Shown: positions 16,143-25,695 of the stretch, piece after piece
Position numbering within the stretch: position 1 is the first letter of the stretch
Layout: each line of letters starts with the position of its first letter
Source: Anaerocolumna sp.
GTDB taxonomy: Bacteria > Bacillota > Clostridia > Lachnospirales > Lachnospiraceae
Assembly: GCA_029239975.1 (NCBI GenBank)
Contig: JARBTX010000021.1
Coordinates: 1-64,000, forward strand
Direction: 5' to 3'
Length of the DNA stretch: 64,000 nucleotides
Program-made: the position numbers and the translations under genes
The notes under the pieces: model-generated
Seen by the model: the letters and a program-made list of their open reading frames with translations, nothing else
Told to the model about the DNA's origin: nothing
The model's database searches: none

Positions 16143-17497
16143 AAAAACTTAAGCCAAATACATTATTTTGGTTTTTTCTAGGGCGAATGATTAACATATC
16201 AGTTTTTATTTTAATAGAGATTATTCTATATGTAGTACTTTTTAATTTAGGAGTGAATAGTAAAATCATTTTGCCTGCTAATTATTCCGAACATTATTTA
16301 GAACAGAATAAAAAAGTATTAGCAGATAGCAAACCTTTTGATGAAACTCATATACCACATACCTGTAAGTATGGATTATTTGACCTAGAAGGTAATTATA
16401 TATCTGGTAATTTTAAGGAAAGTATAATCACTTCAGCAAAAGATTTTTTGAAAGGTAATGATACTAGCAGACACTTTTTTCTGATCGAGCGGGATAAGGA
16501 ATATCTTGTTGTAAATTATGATGTTTCTGCTCATTTTTCATCAAAATCTTTAAATAAAATAATACCAAAACTTGAATTATGGATCCTGATTTCTTTTATT
16601 TTTATATTTACATTAATCGTTGTGCATAGTGCATTACAATTTGGAAAAAAATTAAAAAAAGAATTAGAACCCTTATTAAACGAGATAGAATTGATTCAAG
16701 AGAAAGAGTTAATTCTTGAACGTAGATACTCAAAGATAAAAGAATTGGACGATATTTTATTATCTCTTTTTAATATGAAAGCTGCATTATCAAACTCTTT
16801 ACGTATGGAATGGGAAACAGAGCAAAAAAGGAAATCAAACATATCAGCGATAGCACATGATATAAAAACACCTCTTACTATTATAAAGGGAAATGCAGAA
16901 CTAATTAAAGAAGAGAATAAAATGGATGATATTTATCAACTAGCGGATAGTATCAATAATAATTCTGACAAAATCGAACGATATATTAGGTTATTAATCG
17001 ATGAAACCAATAATAAATTAATAAATGAATGTGAAGAGAACTTAAATTTATCATCAATGGTTACAGATATTATTACAGAAAGTAAAAACCTTGGTAAAAA
17101 TTTTGATATAGAACTTATAACGAACAACAAAAATCTTGAAATGGAAGTTAGTGCTAATAAGGATTTAATTGAAAGAGCAGTTTTAAATCTTGTTAAAAAT
17201 GCCATTGAACACACTAATACGAATAAACAAATTAAACTTTCTTTTGAATATAAAGAACATAATTTCACCGTTACAATAGAAGACTTTGGAAAAGGTTTTA
17301 CAAAAGAAGCTCTAAAGTATGGGAAAAATCAATTTTTCACAGAAAGAATGGAACGCAGTGGTGAACATTACGGACTAGGATTGTATTTTGCAAACTGTGT
17401 TGCAGAAAAATACAATGGGCATATAGTGATTCGTAATAAGCCGAATGGGTCAGGAGCAGTGGTTATATTTGAGATAATGTTACCTGTTAAAGAGTGA
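16133..17497 (+). CDS. Sensor histidine kinase (LanK-type)
   Basis: This 454-residue kinase has two membrane helices (about residues 15-40 and 140-165) flanking a short extracellular sensor. The H-box is IAHDIKTPLTIIKGN, the N-box LNLVKNAIEHTN, and the G-boxes DFGKGF and YGLGLYFA. The ATG at 16133 is preferred to one at 16115 because a GGGG-A-T-AGGG stretch lies just upstream. It phosphorylates the regulator encoded directly before it. The small sensor domain fits NisK/SpaK-type or Bce-type peptide stress sensing. Confidence 0.87.
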   Translation: MELKKLKPNTLFWFFLGRMINISVFILIEIILYVVLFNLGVNSKIILPANYSEHYLEQNKKVLADSKPFDETHIPHTCKYGLFDLEGNYISGNFKESIITSAKDFLKGNDTSRHFFLIERDKEYLVVNYDVSAHFSSKSLNKIIPKLELWILISFIFIFTLIVVHSALQFGKKLKKELEPLLNEIELIQEKELILERRYSKIKELDDILLSLFNMKAALSNSLRMEWETEQKRKSNISAIAHDIKTPLTIIKGNAELIKEENKMDDIYQLADSINNNSDKIERYIRLLIDETNNKLINECEENLNLSSMVTDIITESKNLGKNFDIELITNNKNLEMEVSANKDLIERAVLNLVKNAIEHTNTNKQIKLSFEYKEHNFTVTIEDFGKGFTKEALKYGKNQFFTERMERSGEHYGLGLYFANCVAEKYNGHIVIRNKPNGSGAVVIFEIMLPVKE

Positions 17498-17517
17498 TAC
17501 GAAGCAGAAGCTTGTTT

Positions 17518-17580
17518 ATGACTTGTTTTAGTTAGTACATGACTTGTTTTAGTTTGATTATGAATTAGTGTTAATTGATG
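17518..17580. repeat. 21-bp tandem repeats, two good copies and one degenerate
   Basis: Two 21-bp units starting ATGACTTGTTTTAGTT (17518 and 17539) are followed by a diverged third unit. They lie between the kinase and the next gene and do not code for anything recognised. Confidence 0.7.
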
Positions 17581-17647
17581 AAGTTAAATTTAAAGAGACT
17601 TTTAACAGATTTATATGATAAGGATAATTATATTAGGGGGTAGGATA

Positions 17648-18385
17648 ATGAAACGATGGAATGTTATATCAATTTTTAGCGTTATTGTTTTAGCAATAGG
17701 TTTAACAGCCATGTATTTTATGAAAGCAGAAAATGATACCATTATTAATTTAAACAAAAATGTGAATGGTAAAAATATTAGTATCAATATCTCAAAAGGA
17801 CAACAATATCTACATAAATTTAAAGTGAATTCATTGATTCACATTAAAACGCCACCACAGGTTGCGATATGGGTAGAAGATACAAGTGGGAACTATATCA
17901 AAACTCTTTATGCAACAGAAAAAATAGTGGAACAAAAATGGGGTGCTTCAAAGCCAGGTGAAATTGTACGCAAAGAAGCGCTTCCATATTGGACTCATAA
18001 AAAAGGCAATGATACCAATTTAGATATGGTCTCATCCGCTACTCCTAAAGGAAATTCATTAATACATACAACTTTTGATTCAAACAATGATGAATATGTT
18101 ATTTTGGCAGAAGTAAATATGTCTACCGATTTTAATGAGTTTTATCCAAGAGATGCAAAATTAGGGGAATCTAATTACTCAGGTGGTAATAATGGAAGCG
18201 GTCAACCTGCACTTATTTATTCTGCTAAAGTAAATAACAGTGATCTTGAAACGAACCATTATGAATTAGAATTAGTTGGGCACAGTAGTGCAGACGGAAG
18301 TAATGGAGAATTATTTACAGATATGGAAGGTATTACCACAGCGAAAGATATTATTGATAAAATTGAAATTACGTTGGGCGATTAA
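17648..18385 (+). CDS. Secreted or lipid-free anchored DUF2271-like protein
   Basis: This 245-residue protein has one N-terminal hydrophobic segment (VISIFSVIVLAIGLTAMYFM), so it is probably secreted or anchored outside. The segment PPQVAIWVEDTSGNYIKTLYATE and the later WGASKPGEIVRKEALPYW resemble DUF2271, a family of extracytoplasmic proteins of unknown role often near redox or flavin-transfer genes. The start at 17648 follows GGGGGTAGG. It stands 150 bases after the kinase, so it may be a separate unit. Assignment to DUF2271 is by eye. Confidence 0.6.
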   Translation: MKRWNVISIFSVIVLAIGLTAMYFMKAENDTIINLNKNVNGKNISINISKGQQYLHKFKVNSLIHIKTPPQVAIWVEDTSGNYIKTLYATEKIVEQKWGASKPGEIVRKEALPYWTHKKGNDTNLDMVSSATPKGNSLIHTTFDSNNDEYVILAEVNMSTDFNEFYPRDAKLGESNYSGGNNGSGQPALIYSAKVNNSDLETNHYELELVGHSSADGSNGELFTDMEGITTAKDIIDKIEITLGD

Positions 18386-18445
18386 AATATAGTATTAAAT
18401 ATACAGCAACAAAAAGTAAACGAAATCTAAATCAGGGGATTGCTT

Positions 18446-19393
18446 ATGATGTATGAAACAATAAAAGAATTAATTGAACAAATTGGTATCACTGAAAAGA
18501 ATCTAAAAATAACACCAATTACAGTTGGTGCAAGTGGTTCAGAAGTTTATGAATTAGTTAGCGAAGACAAAATGATGATTCTTAAACTAATTGATTTAAA
18601 ATCAGCAGATTCACATCAGTGTCAAACTTTCATGAATGAATGGGATTTATACAATAGAGTACAAGATATGCAAATTCCATTTATACCAAAGATTTTACAT
18701 ATATATAAGAATGATGATTATGCTCTAATCCTTATGAAAGAATATGAATAAATTAAAGTGAAGGATTGGGATCAAGAACTACAAGAGAAAGTTTTAGATC
18801 TTATTATCAATGTTCATATGTTACCAAAATCTTTTCTACCTGAGCAAAGGAAGGACAAGCAGCAAGAGAATCGGGAAGATCCAAAATATTATTACGAAGC
18901 GTGGAGTAAGTTACTAAGTGAATATCAAAAGTCATTTGATACAGCATGTTTAGAGTCTATTTATCGTGATTTTGATAAGATTATAAATATTGATGCTAAA
19001 TTGCCAGAATGTTTGTTGCATGGAGACTTTCATTTGAATAATATTTTGTATGATAAGGAAGATGGACGACTTATCTTATGTGATTGGCAAAACGTAGGCA
19101 TAGGGATTGGTACCGACGATATATCCTTTTTTGTAAGTCGGGGTAATTCAGATGGAATGAATCTGGATGATACAATATTACTGGAACATTATTGTGAAAA
19201 ATATTCATTCATATCAGGAAACGAAATCAGAGTGGTTGATGTCTTAACCCAAAATGCAAAACAAACAGTTCTGGTAAGTTTTATGTTTTGGCATTTTTAC
19301 CTTCATGGTGCGGAATATGAAAGAGTGAAGCAAATATATGAACAGATGGTTAAATCGTATGAATATTTACGGGAGATTTTTAACCATACATAA
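18446..19393 (+). pseudogene. Aminoglycoside phosphotransferase-like gene with in-frame stop
   Basis: The first part (GASGSEVYELVSEDKMMILKLI) is the nucleotide-binding lobe of an APH/choline-kinase-type phosphotransferase. The second part carries the catalytic HGDFHLNNIL and the metal-binding DWQNVG. Both parts are in the same frame and are separated only by a TAA at 18749-18751, after LMKEYE. A single base change could create this stop, so the gene is probably recently inactivated. Re-initiation at the GTG at 18758 is possible but would give only the catalytic lobe. An AGGGGA ribosome site precedes the ATG at 18446. Confidence 0.75.
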
Positions 19394-19488
19394 AAATTAT
19401 TTACATATCTATCTATCATGGAATTAAATCAGTGATTATGGTACGTATCTATTTCATCATAATGAAAAAATTAGAAGGAGATAAATCT

Positions 19489-20310
19489 ATGATTCAAGAA
19501 CCAGCCAAGGAAGAGTTAAAAGTAATACTAAAGGAAGATTCTTTTGAGCTTTATGAAGAGTTATATTATTTTATTCGTGATAATTATAACGTTGAATGTT
19601 ACTGGGATATGGGTGGTAAATACGGTATTTACCTTTTAAGATTTCAGAAGAGTAAAAAGACATTATGTACCTTTTATATTAGAAATGGTGAATTAGGGAT
19701 CTGGATTATATATGGTAAAGAAGAAAGAGAACTATTTGAATCAAAACCAACTCTTTTTCATGAAGAAATTATAAAAATCTATGAGGAAACCCATACTTAC
19801 CATGATGGAAAATGGATTATGCTTGATTTAAATGATAGAACTTTTATTAATGATATTAAAAACATGTTAGAGATTAAGAAAAAACCAAACAGAAAATTAA
19901 CCATGTGTGGATATTGTTGTGACGAATGCATGGCATATGCACCAAACATAAAAAAGAATGATAAGCGAGATGAATTATCAAGACTTTGGAAAAAGTATTA
20001 TGATATAGAGACAACTCCAGATCAAATCTATTGTGATGGATGTTTATGTATGAAAAAAGATGCAAAAAGAATTGATGATGGTTGCCCAGTTCGTGTTTGT
20101 GTATTAGAAAAAGGGTTACAAGATTGTTCTGAATGTAAGAACTACCCATGTGATACATTTATGCAAAGAAAAGGACTTTCCTATGAAGATGCAACAATGA
20201 AATTAAAGAATAACTTTGATAATAAAGAGTACCACGAATATCTTTTTGCATTCGATAATAAATCAAGATTAGATAGGAAAACAACCAGAAATAATTCATT
20301 CAGTTTATAA
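19489..20310 (+). CDS. DUF3788/DUF3795 two-domain protein
   Basis: The N-terminal 130 residues (LYEELYYFIRDNYNVECYWDMGGKYG) look like DUF3788, a family with a fold used to bind small molecules. The C-terminal part (MCGYCCDECMAYAPN, then CDGC, CPVRVC and CSECKNYPC) has at least ten cysteines and fits DUF3795, a likely metal-binding domain. The ATG at 19489 has GAAGGAG 8 bases upstream. The fusion suggests a ligand sensor with a metal site. No enzymatic function can be claimed. Confidence 0.7.
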   Translation: MIQEPAKEELKVILKEDSFELYEELYYFIRDNYNVECYWDMGGKYGIYLLRFQKSKKTLCTFYIRNGELGIWIIYGKEERELFESKPTLFHEEIIKIYEETHTYHDGKWIMLDLNDRTFINDIKNMLEIKKKPNRKLTMCGYCCDECMAYAPNIKKNDKRDELSRLWKKYYDIETTPDQIYCDGCLCMKKDAKRIDDGCPVRVCVLEKGLQDCSECKNYPCDTFMQRKGLSYEDATMKLKNNFDNKEYHEYLFAFDNKSRLDRKTTRNNSFSL

Positions 20311-20348
20311 TATACCATTTGGTTTGTTATACAATAAGGAGGACTTTT

Positions 20349-21068
20349 ATGGCAGTTTGGAATCCATGGCGTGGTTGTCATAAGAAAAGTGAAGGTTGCG
20401 CTAATTGTTATATACATAGGGCAAATGCTAGAAAAGGTATTAATACAGATATCATTTATAAAACTGATGAATTTTATAAACCGATTGAGAAAGACAAAAA
20501 GGGTAACTATAAAATAAAAAGTGGTCAAATGGTTTTTGTATGTTTTAATAGTGATTTTTTTATAGAAGAAGCAGATTCATGGAGAAAAGAAGCATGGGAA
20601 ATGATGAAACTAAGAAATGATTTACATTTTTTATTTCTAACAAAACGAATTGAACGGTTTGAAATTGGTTTGCCGGATGATTATCTGGATGGATATGATA
20701 ATGTTACGATTTGTTCCACCATTGAGAATACATTACGGGCAAAGGAAAGACTTTCTATATTTAAAGAGCTTCCAATAAAACATAAAATGATTACCATTCA
20801 ACCTATGCTTGAACGTATTGACATTGCAGAATACTTAGATGAAAGTGTAGAATGTGTGGTTGTTGGTGGTGAATCAGGGAGTAATGTAAGACCACTTTCT
20901 TACGATTGGGTGTTAGATATTAGAGAGCAGTGTATGAATAAGAATGTAAGCTTTGAATTTAGACAATTAGGGTCAATCTTTATGAAAGATGGAACTACTT
21001 ATAAGGTTCAAAGGCAGAATTTGTGTGCACAAGCAAGAAAAGCAGGTATTAACTATAAGGCAGTATAA
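20349..21068 (+). CDS. DUF5131 (phage Gp37/Gp68-like) protein
   Basis: This 239-residue protein begins WNPWRGCHKKSEGCANCY, placing three cysteines at 10, 17 and 20. It continues with VFVCFNSDFF, LFLTKRIERF, ICSTIENTLRAKERL and VVVGGESGSNVRPL, which are the hallmarks of the DUF5131 family found in phages and bacteria. The cysteine cluster and the barrel-like order of strands suggest a radical-SAM-like iron-sulfur enzyme, but this is inference. AAGGAGGA precedes the ATG at 20349. The gene is alone in its unit and no phage genes lie near it. Confidence 0.75.
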   Translation: MAVWNPWRGCHKKSEGCANCYIHRANARKGINTDIIYKTDEFYKPIEKDKKGNYKIKSGQMVFVCFNSDFFIEEADSWRKEAWEMMKLRNDLHFLFLTKRIERFEIGLPDDYLDGYDNVTICSTIENTLRAKERLSIFKELPIKHKMITIQPMLERIDIAEYLDESVECVVVGGESGSNVRPLSYDWVLDIREQCMNKNVSFEFRQLGSIFMKDGTTYKVQRQNLCAQARKAGINYKAV

Positions 21069-21092
21069 ATAAACTCTAATACAAAAAATAAT

Positions 21093-21226
21093 AGTGATAC
21101 AATTTTAGTGATACAAATAATAGTGTTACAAATAATAGTGTTACAAATAACAGTGTTACAAATAACAATGTTACAAATAACAATGTTACAAATAACAGTG
21201 TTACGAATAATATTGTTACAAATAAT
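21093..21226. repeat. 15-bp tandem repeats, about nine copies
   Basis: Units of the type AGTGTTACAAATAAT repeat with no gaps from 21107, after one shorter unit. They lie just after the DUF5131 gene, whose end (GCAGTATAAATAA) resembles the unit. A minus-strand frame through them reads as LLFVT repeats and is not a gene. Confidence 0.9.
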
Positions 21227-21295
21227 AAAAGTATTACTAGACGGAGTAAAATAAAAGTAACGATTATAGAATTCATAAAAAAAAGGAGTGAAATA

Positions 21296-21805
21296 ATGGC
21301 AGTTGAATATGTGGATATACCAGTTGAAGATATAGGTATCTTTTTGAATAAAGATTCAGATAAAAGGTTTATGAAAGCTATGGTAAAATACTTTGTTGAT
21401 AATAAGCTTAGCTATAAAATCAAATCTTGTGCCAATGAAATGTATCGAATAAATTTATTCATCAAAAAGAGTAAGGAAGCGATGATTATAAACGTTAATG
21501 AAAGTACTTCAGGATCCATGCACATTCATCTCCGAATAAAAAATCCTTCTGTTTTTGAGAAACTAGGAGATTATACTAAAAATGTTAGAAATTCTATTTT
21601 AAACGGTAAAACGTGTAAAGCTCCTTACTGTTGTAATTGTAATAGCGAATATGTATTTACATATAAAGAAACCGAGTATCGTAAATGCCACATGCTCTGT
21701 GATAATTTTCAAATTAGGAATTTAGACATTGATGATTATCAGAATCTCTTTACTATAATTCAGGATGAGATAAAATTTGGTAAACCTAAAGGGCGAAAAA
21801 GTTAA
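21296..21805 (+). CDS. Hypothetical protein with C-terminal cysteine cluster
   Basis: This 169-residue protein is not recognised. The N-terminal half is mixed alpha/beta. The C-terminal half holds CKAPYCCNCNSEYVFTY and CHMLCDNF, six cysteines that could bind a metal. It has a good AAAGGAG ribosome site, follows the repeat array and stands alone. Similar cysteine arrangement occurs at the end of the DUF3795 protein upstream, but the sequences are not clearly related. Confidence 0.55.
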   Translation: MAVEYVDIPVEDIGIFLNKDSDKRFMKAMVKYFVDNKLSYKIKSCANEMYRINLFIKKSKEAMIINVNESTSGSMHIHLRIKNPSVFEKLGDYTKNVRNSILNGKTCKAPYCCNCNSEYVFTYKETEYRKCHMLCDNFQIRNLDIDDYQNLFTIIQDEIKFGKPKGRKS

Positions 21806-21820
21806 TAAATGTTTTTAAAA

Positions 21821-21848
21821 TGACCTTATTAGAACTCTAATATGGTCA
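21821..21848. terminator. Hairpin between convergent genes
   Basis: TGACCTTATTAG pairs with CTAATATGGTCA (one mismatch) around the loop AACT. It sits between the plus-strand cysteine-cluster gene and the minus-strand phosphatase, so it may terminate both. Confidence 0.55.
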
Positions 21849-21909
21849 GACTGAACTCTTAGTGACATTTTTATTATCCAATAATAGATAAACAAATCTA
21901 GATTTGATT

Positions 21910-22431
21910 TTAATTTTCAAATTGAATTATTACACCATTTGAGCCAACAGCTTTACTAAAATCATATTCCTTGGACTTACCCGTGAAATAATAGTTTATT
22001 ACTCGAGCATTTGCTGCGTGAGTTATGATTAAAATATTTTTACCATTATATTGCTCTGAAATCTTACTACAAAAATCGCAATTTCGTTTTATAAAGTCTT
22101 TGAAGTTTTCTGTCCCCTTATCTCCGTTCATAGTTGCTTGCCAAAACAATTGCATCGTTTCTGTTGTTTCTTCTTTGCCCTCAAACTCACCACAATTTAT
22201 TTCTGAAAGTCTTTCATCAAGTACAATCGTTCCTTTAAAGATGATTTCACAGTTTTGTCGTGCTCTTTTTAGTGGACTGCAAAAACACACATCAAAACAT
22301 ACATTCATCAAGTTTTCGGCTTGTGATTTAGCTTGCTCTATTCCTGTTTGATTTAAATCAGTATCTGTACTACCGTTGAACTTTTTCAATAAATTCCAAT
22401 TAGTCTGTCCATGACGAACAAGGTATATCAT
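21910..22431 (-). CDS. Histidine phosphatase family protein
   Basis: This 173-residue phosphoglycerate-mutase-like phosphatase has the RHG motif (LVRHGQTNWN, residues 4-13, with catalytic H7), the second arginine in SPLKRARQN, the acid in ERLSEINCGEFEG and the second histidine in ITHAANAR. The ATG at 22431 follows GAGAGG. The family hydrolyses small phosphate esters such as sugar phosphates or alpha-ribazole phosphate; the substrate here is unknown. Confidence 0.85.
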   Translation of the reverse strand: MIYLVRHGQTNWNLLKKFNGSTDTDLNQTGIEQAKSQAENLMNVCFDVCFCSPLKRARQNCEIIFKGTIVLDERLSEINCGEFEGKEETTETMQLFWQATMNGDKGTENFKDFIKRNCDFCSKISEQYNGKNILIITHAANARVINYYFTGKSKEYDFSKAVGSNGVIIQFEN

Positions 22432-22497
22432 AATTGTTTGTCCTCTCACTAAATAAATTCTCTTAATATCCATTTCTAATATGTTAAATAATACCAT

Positions 22498-22861
22498 AAA
22501 TAGTTGTAAAAATATAGCTTTTATTATATCTGTGTAAATATTAAATACAAAACTTAAATATGAACTACTGTCTGACTCTACTAGAAAATTAATCAGGTTT
22601 TACTATGTTCCTATACACAGCACTATTTGCAATAGAAATAGCAATAAGCGCGTTTTATTTACAAAGAATGTTCTGTAAAATAAAGTTAGTAAATGTATAA
22701 AGATCAATAGGATTAGAGTGTCAAAAGTCGTTATATTAAGTTATGAATATATACATCCGTAATTCATTCACGAACTTGATTTCAACCTTTGATACCCTTA
22801 TTTTAATAGGTAAATGTAAACTTTAAATATGTAATAAGATAAACTTTAAGGGGATGAAAGT
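22498..22861. other. Intergenic stretch, only a doubtful micro-ORF
   Basis: The gap before the MurE-like gene holds a 31-codon hydrophobic frame from the ATG at 22605 to 22700 (MFLYTALFAIEIAIS...) without a convincing ribosome site. No promoter or riboswitch was recognised. Confidence 0.4.
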
Positions 22862-24460
22862 ATGGATAGAAGATTAGATGATAAGTTAGAAGACGATGTA
22901 ACGATCGGTATTTCAGAAGAAAAAATGAATAGCAGTATGGGTAGTAAGATAATTGAAATTAGAAAAACAATCAAAGAAACACCAATTACAGAACTCCTTG
23001 AAGGAATTGAACACGAGACATTGTTTTATGGGGTAAATGAATATATCAATGATGTTATAATTAATTCAAATCTAATCGAACCAAATGATATGTATATCGC
23101 ATTAAACGGTAGAAAAGTCGACGGACATGAATTCATAAATGAAGCATGTAAAAGGGGAGCAACAGCATTTGTTATCAACGCTGACAAAACAAATGAAATT
23201 AAACTTCCAAAATATATGGAATGTACGATTATTACAGTAGCCAATACCAGAGAAAGCCTACCTTATATCATTCGAAATTTATATCATAACCCATCTGAAA
23301 AGTTTGATTTGATTGGTGTAACTGGAACAAACGGAAAGACTTCTGTAACAACTATAGCAAAACATGTATTTACAAAGATGAATCATAATACTGGTTTAAT
23401 TGGAACCATTGATAACTACATTAATAATCATCGAATTGAAATGAAAACAACAACAGCAACTACTCCTGACTGTATTGAGTTAGGTAAACTTATGGATTTA
23501 TTTGTGAAAGAGCAGGTTGATACCGTACTAATGGAAGTATCATCCATGGCTCTAAAAAGCCATAGAGTAGATGGCTGTAAGTTTGATATTGGTGTTTATA
23601 TGAATATTTCACCGGAACATTTGGATGATCATAAAACAATGGATGACTATATAGCGTCCAAAATGATGCTGTTTGATATGACAGATAAGGCAATTGTGAA
23701 TGTGGATGATTCCTATGCTTTTCAGGTATTAGAAAGGTGTAAGGGTAGTGTTATAAGATTTGGAATTAAGAATGTAAGTGATTGTGATATTTATGCAAAA
23801 GAAATTGTTTATTCCAATACTTGTGTAAGTTTCACCGTTATATATCAAGGTAAGGAATATCCAGTTAAACTTAATGTTCCTAGTGAATTTGCAATCTATA
23901 ACAATTTAGCAGTTTTGGCTATCTGTATTATAAAAGAAATGAACATAGGTGAAGTTATAGAAATTCTTAGTGAAGACATTAAAGTTGAAGGTCGTTATGA
24001 TGTAATTAGTGAAAATAATAGATGTAGTGTTATTGTTGACTATGCTCACACCCCTGCTGCACTAGAAAATCTTTTAACCGCGGTTAAGAAAAATACATCA
24101 TATAAGAGAATTATCACTGTATATGGCTGCGGTGGGGATAGGGATAAAAGTAAGAGAAGTATTATGGGTAAGATATCTCAAGAAATGTCAAATTTAACGA
24201 TTATAACTTCTGATAATCCTAGAACAGAGAAACCTATGAACATAATAGAAGATATATTAAAGGGTATGAATACCAAGCTTGATAATTATATTGTGATTGA
24301 AGATAGAGAAAAAGCAATTCAGTATGCAATAGGGCAGGCGGAGATAAATGATGTGGTAGTAATTGCTGGAAAAGGTCATGAGAAGGTACAGATATTCAAT
24401 GGATATAGTGTAGAATTTGATGATAAAGAAGTTGCAAGGAAAGCTATGAATATTATATGA
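22862..24460 (+). CDS. murE: MurE-like UDP-MurNAc-tripeptide ligase, extra copy
   Basis: This 532-residue Mur ligase has the ATP loop GVTGTNGKT (residues 152-160), the DYAHTP motif (393-398) and DNPR (451-454). DNPR is the signature that selects meso-diaminopimelate in MurE. Residues 46-145 form the UDP-binding domain. Compared with typical MurE there are about 40 extra residues at the N-terminus, rich in charged residues. The gene stands alone, away from any division or cell-wall cluster, so it is probably a second copy. It would act in the cytoplasm on UDP-MurNAc-L-Ala-D-Glu or a related substrate. Confidence 0.83.
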   Translation: MDRRLDDKLEDDVTIGISEEKMNSSMGSKIIEIRKTIKETPITELLEGIEHETLFYGVNEYINDVIINSNLIEPNDMYIALNGRKVDGHEFINEACKRGATAFVINADKTNEIKLPKYMECTIITVANTRESLPYIIRNLYHNPSEKFDLIGVTGTNGKTSVTTIAKHVFTKMNHNTGLIGTIDNYINNHRIEMKTTTATTPDCIELGKLMDLFVKEQVDTVLMEVSSMALKSHRVDGCKFDIGVYMNISPEHLDDHKTMDDYIASKMMLFDMTDKAIVNVDDSYAFQVLERCKGSVIRFGIKNVSDCDIYAKEIVYSNTCVSFTVIYQGKEYPVKLNVPSEFAIYNNLAVLAICIIKEMNIGEVIEILSEDIKVEGRYDVISENNRCSVIVDYAHTPAALENLLTAVKKNTSYKRIITVYGCGGDRDKSKRSIMGKISQEMSNLTIITSDNPRTEKPMNIIEDILKGMNTKLDNYIVIEDREKAIQYAIGQAEINDVVVIAGKGHEKVQIFNGYSVEFDDKEVARKAMNII

Positions 24461-24740
24461 TGATAGAGATGCAAATAAAGGTTTTCATATAAAAAGAAAA
24501 TGAAAAATATTAATATATGTAAGCTAGATATAAATAAGGTATAGTTATACTAAATAAATACGTTCTGGAACTAATTAAATAGAACGAAGATAGTGAAAAC
24601 ATAGTATAAATTGACATTTTATGTAATATCAATTATGATTTATTAAATGATTAGTTTGAATGATGTAGTTGGCTAACTGGATAAACTAGTTAGTAAGTGA
24701 AAAGTATTTGTTATTATTTATAGTGAACTAGTTTCAGGAT

Positions 24741-24758
24741 ATTTACAAAGTTGTAAAT
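24741..24758. promoter_or_regulatory. 18-bp inverted repeat upstream of a membrane-protein gene
   Basis: ATTTACAA and TTGTAAAT are separated by AG. The perfect dyad lies 15 bases before the ATG and directly before the AAGGAG ribosome site, so it could be an operator or a small leader hairpin. Confidence 0.5.
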
Positions 24759-24773
24759 ACAAAGGAGATATAA

Positions 24774-25580
24774 ATGGAATTTTTAAATTTTATTAAAGAT
24801 ATTATAAGTGAACTTAATATTAACGGAATAGATGCCATCTATTTGGCATTAATATCTTTAATTACAGTTCTTTTATTTAAGCATTTTTACAGTAATATCA
24901 ATAGCTATAAAAAAAAGGAAAGTGAAGAAATAAATAAATCTTTAGAGAGCTTTCAAAATGTCTTAATTAGTATAAAAAAACATGAGCTTAATACTATAAG
25001 TACTGAAGATTTGTATTATGAAATAATGAGTTTGTTATCTATATGTTCAGTAAAATTGAAAAACGAAATCATGAATACTGATACAAACAATAATGAGTCA
25101 TTAGAAGAATTGAAGGAAAATATAGTGGTCGAATTTAATGCACTTAAGTTCGACCAAAATACAATATGTAAAAAATATACTGAAAGTGTCATTTATACAT
25201 ATTCTTATATGTTTAAAAATAATGGTTTTTTTAACATATTTATAGCTATGTCATATACAGTTATAACATTTGTGACATTATTTACTTGTATGTTTCTGCT
25301 TGTTAAGTTAGATAATTCAAATATATTAGATCAAGTAATTCTTTTAGGTTTATTGGGATCTTTCAGTTTCTATGTATTTTTATTAATATCAATCATTGAA
25401 TCATTTACAACAAGGAGATTTAATGGAAAAATAATTAACATAATAGCATTAATTATTTTTATAATTTCACCAACTATTTTAATGTTAGTAAAGAATATAT
25501 ATACAGTATTTGTATTTTGTGGAATAACAATATTATACTTAATAATTATTTTTCCTAAGTCTATAAGGAAAATAAGATAA
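24774..25580 (+). CDS. Hypothetical multi-pass membrane protein
   Basis: This 268-residue protein has one N-terminal hydrophobic segment (about residues 18-38), a charged cytoplasmic-looking stretch with coiled-coil character (40-135), and four further membrane segments (about 150-262). I do not recognise a family. It has an AAAGGAG ribosome site and its own inverted repeat upstream. The layout resembles small defence or stress membrane effectors in general form only; no function is claimed. Confidence 0.5.
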   Translation: MEFLNFIKDIISELNINGIDAIYLALISLITVLLFKHFYSNINSYKKKESEEINKSLESFQNVLISIKKHELNTISTEDLYYEIMSLLSICSVKLKNEIMNTDTNNNESLEELKENIVVEFNALKFDQNTICKKYTESVIYTYSYMFKNNGFFNIFIAMSYTVITFVTLFTCMFLLVKLDNSNILDQVILLGLLGSFSFYVFLLISIIESFTTRRFNGKIINIIALIIFIISPTILMLVKNIYTVFVFCGITILYLIIIFPKSIRKIR

Positions 25581-25695
25581 TCAAAAATAGAAGATAGTTT
25601 AACTTAATGAATTTTAAAGCGCAAATAAAATAGAAATTTAATAAAAGTACATCATTTATAATTAAGAACAGAATATACAAAACAGGAGAATAAAT

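Noticed and set aside
21076-21276. Minus-strand frame reading as LLFVT repeats
   Set aside because: It is the translation of a 15-bp tandem DNA repeat, with no ribosome site.
22605-22700. 31-codon hydrophobic frame
   Set aside because: There is no good ribosome site or conserved pattern, so it is not listed as a gene.
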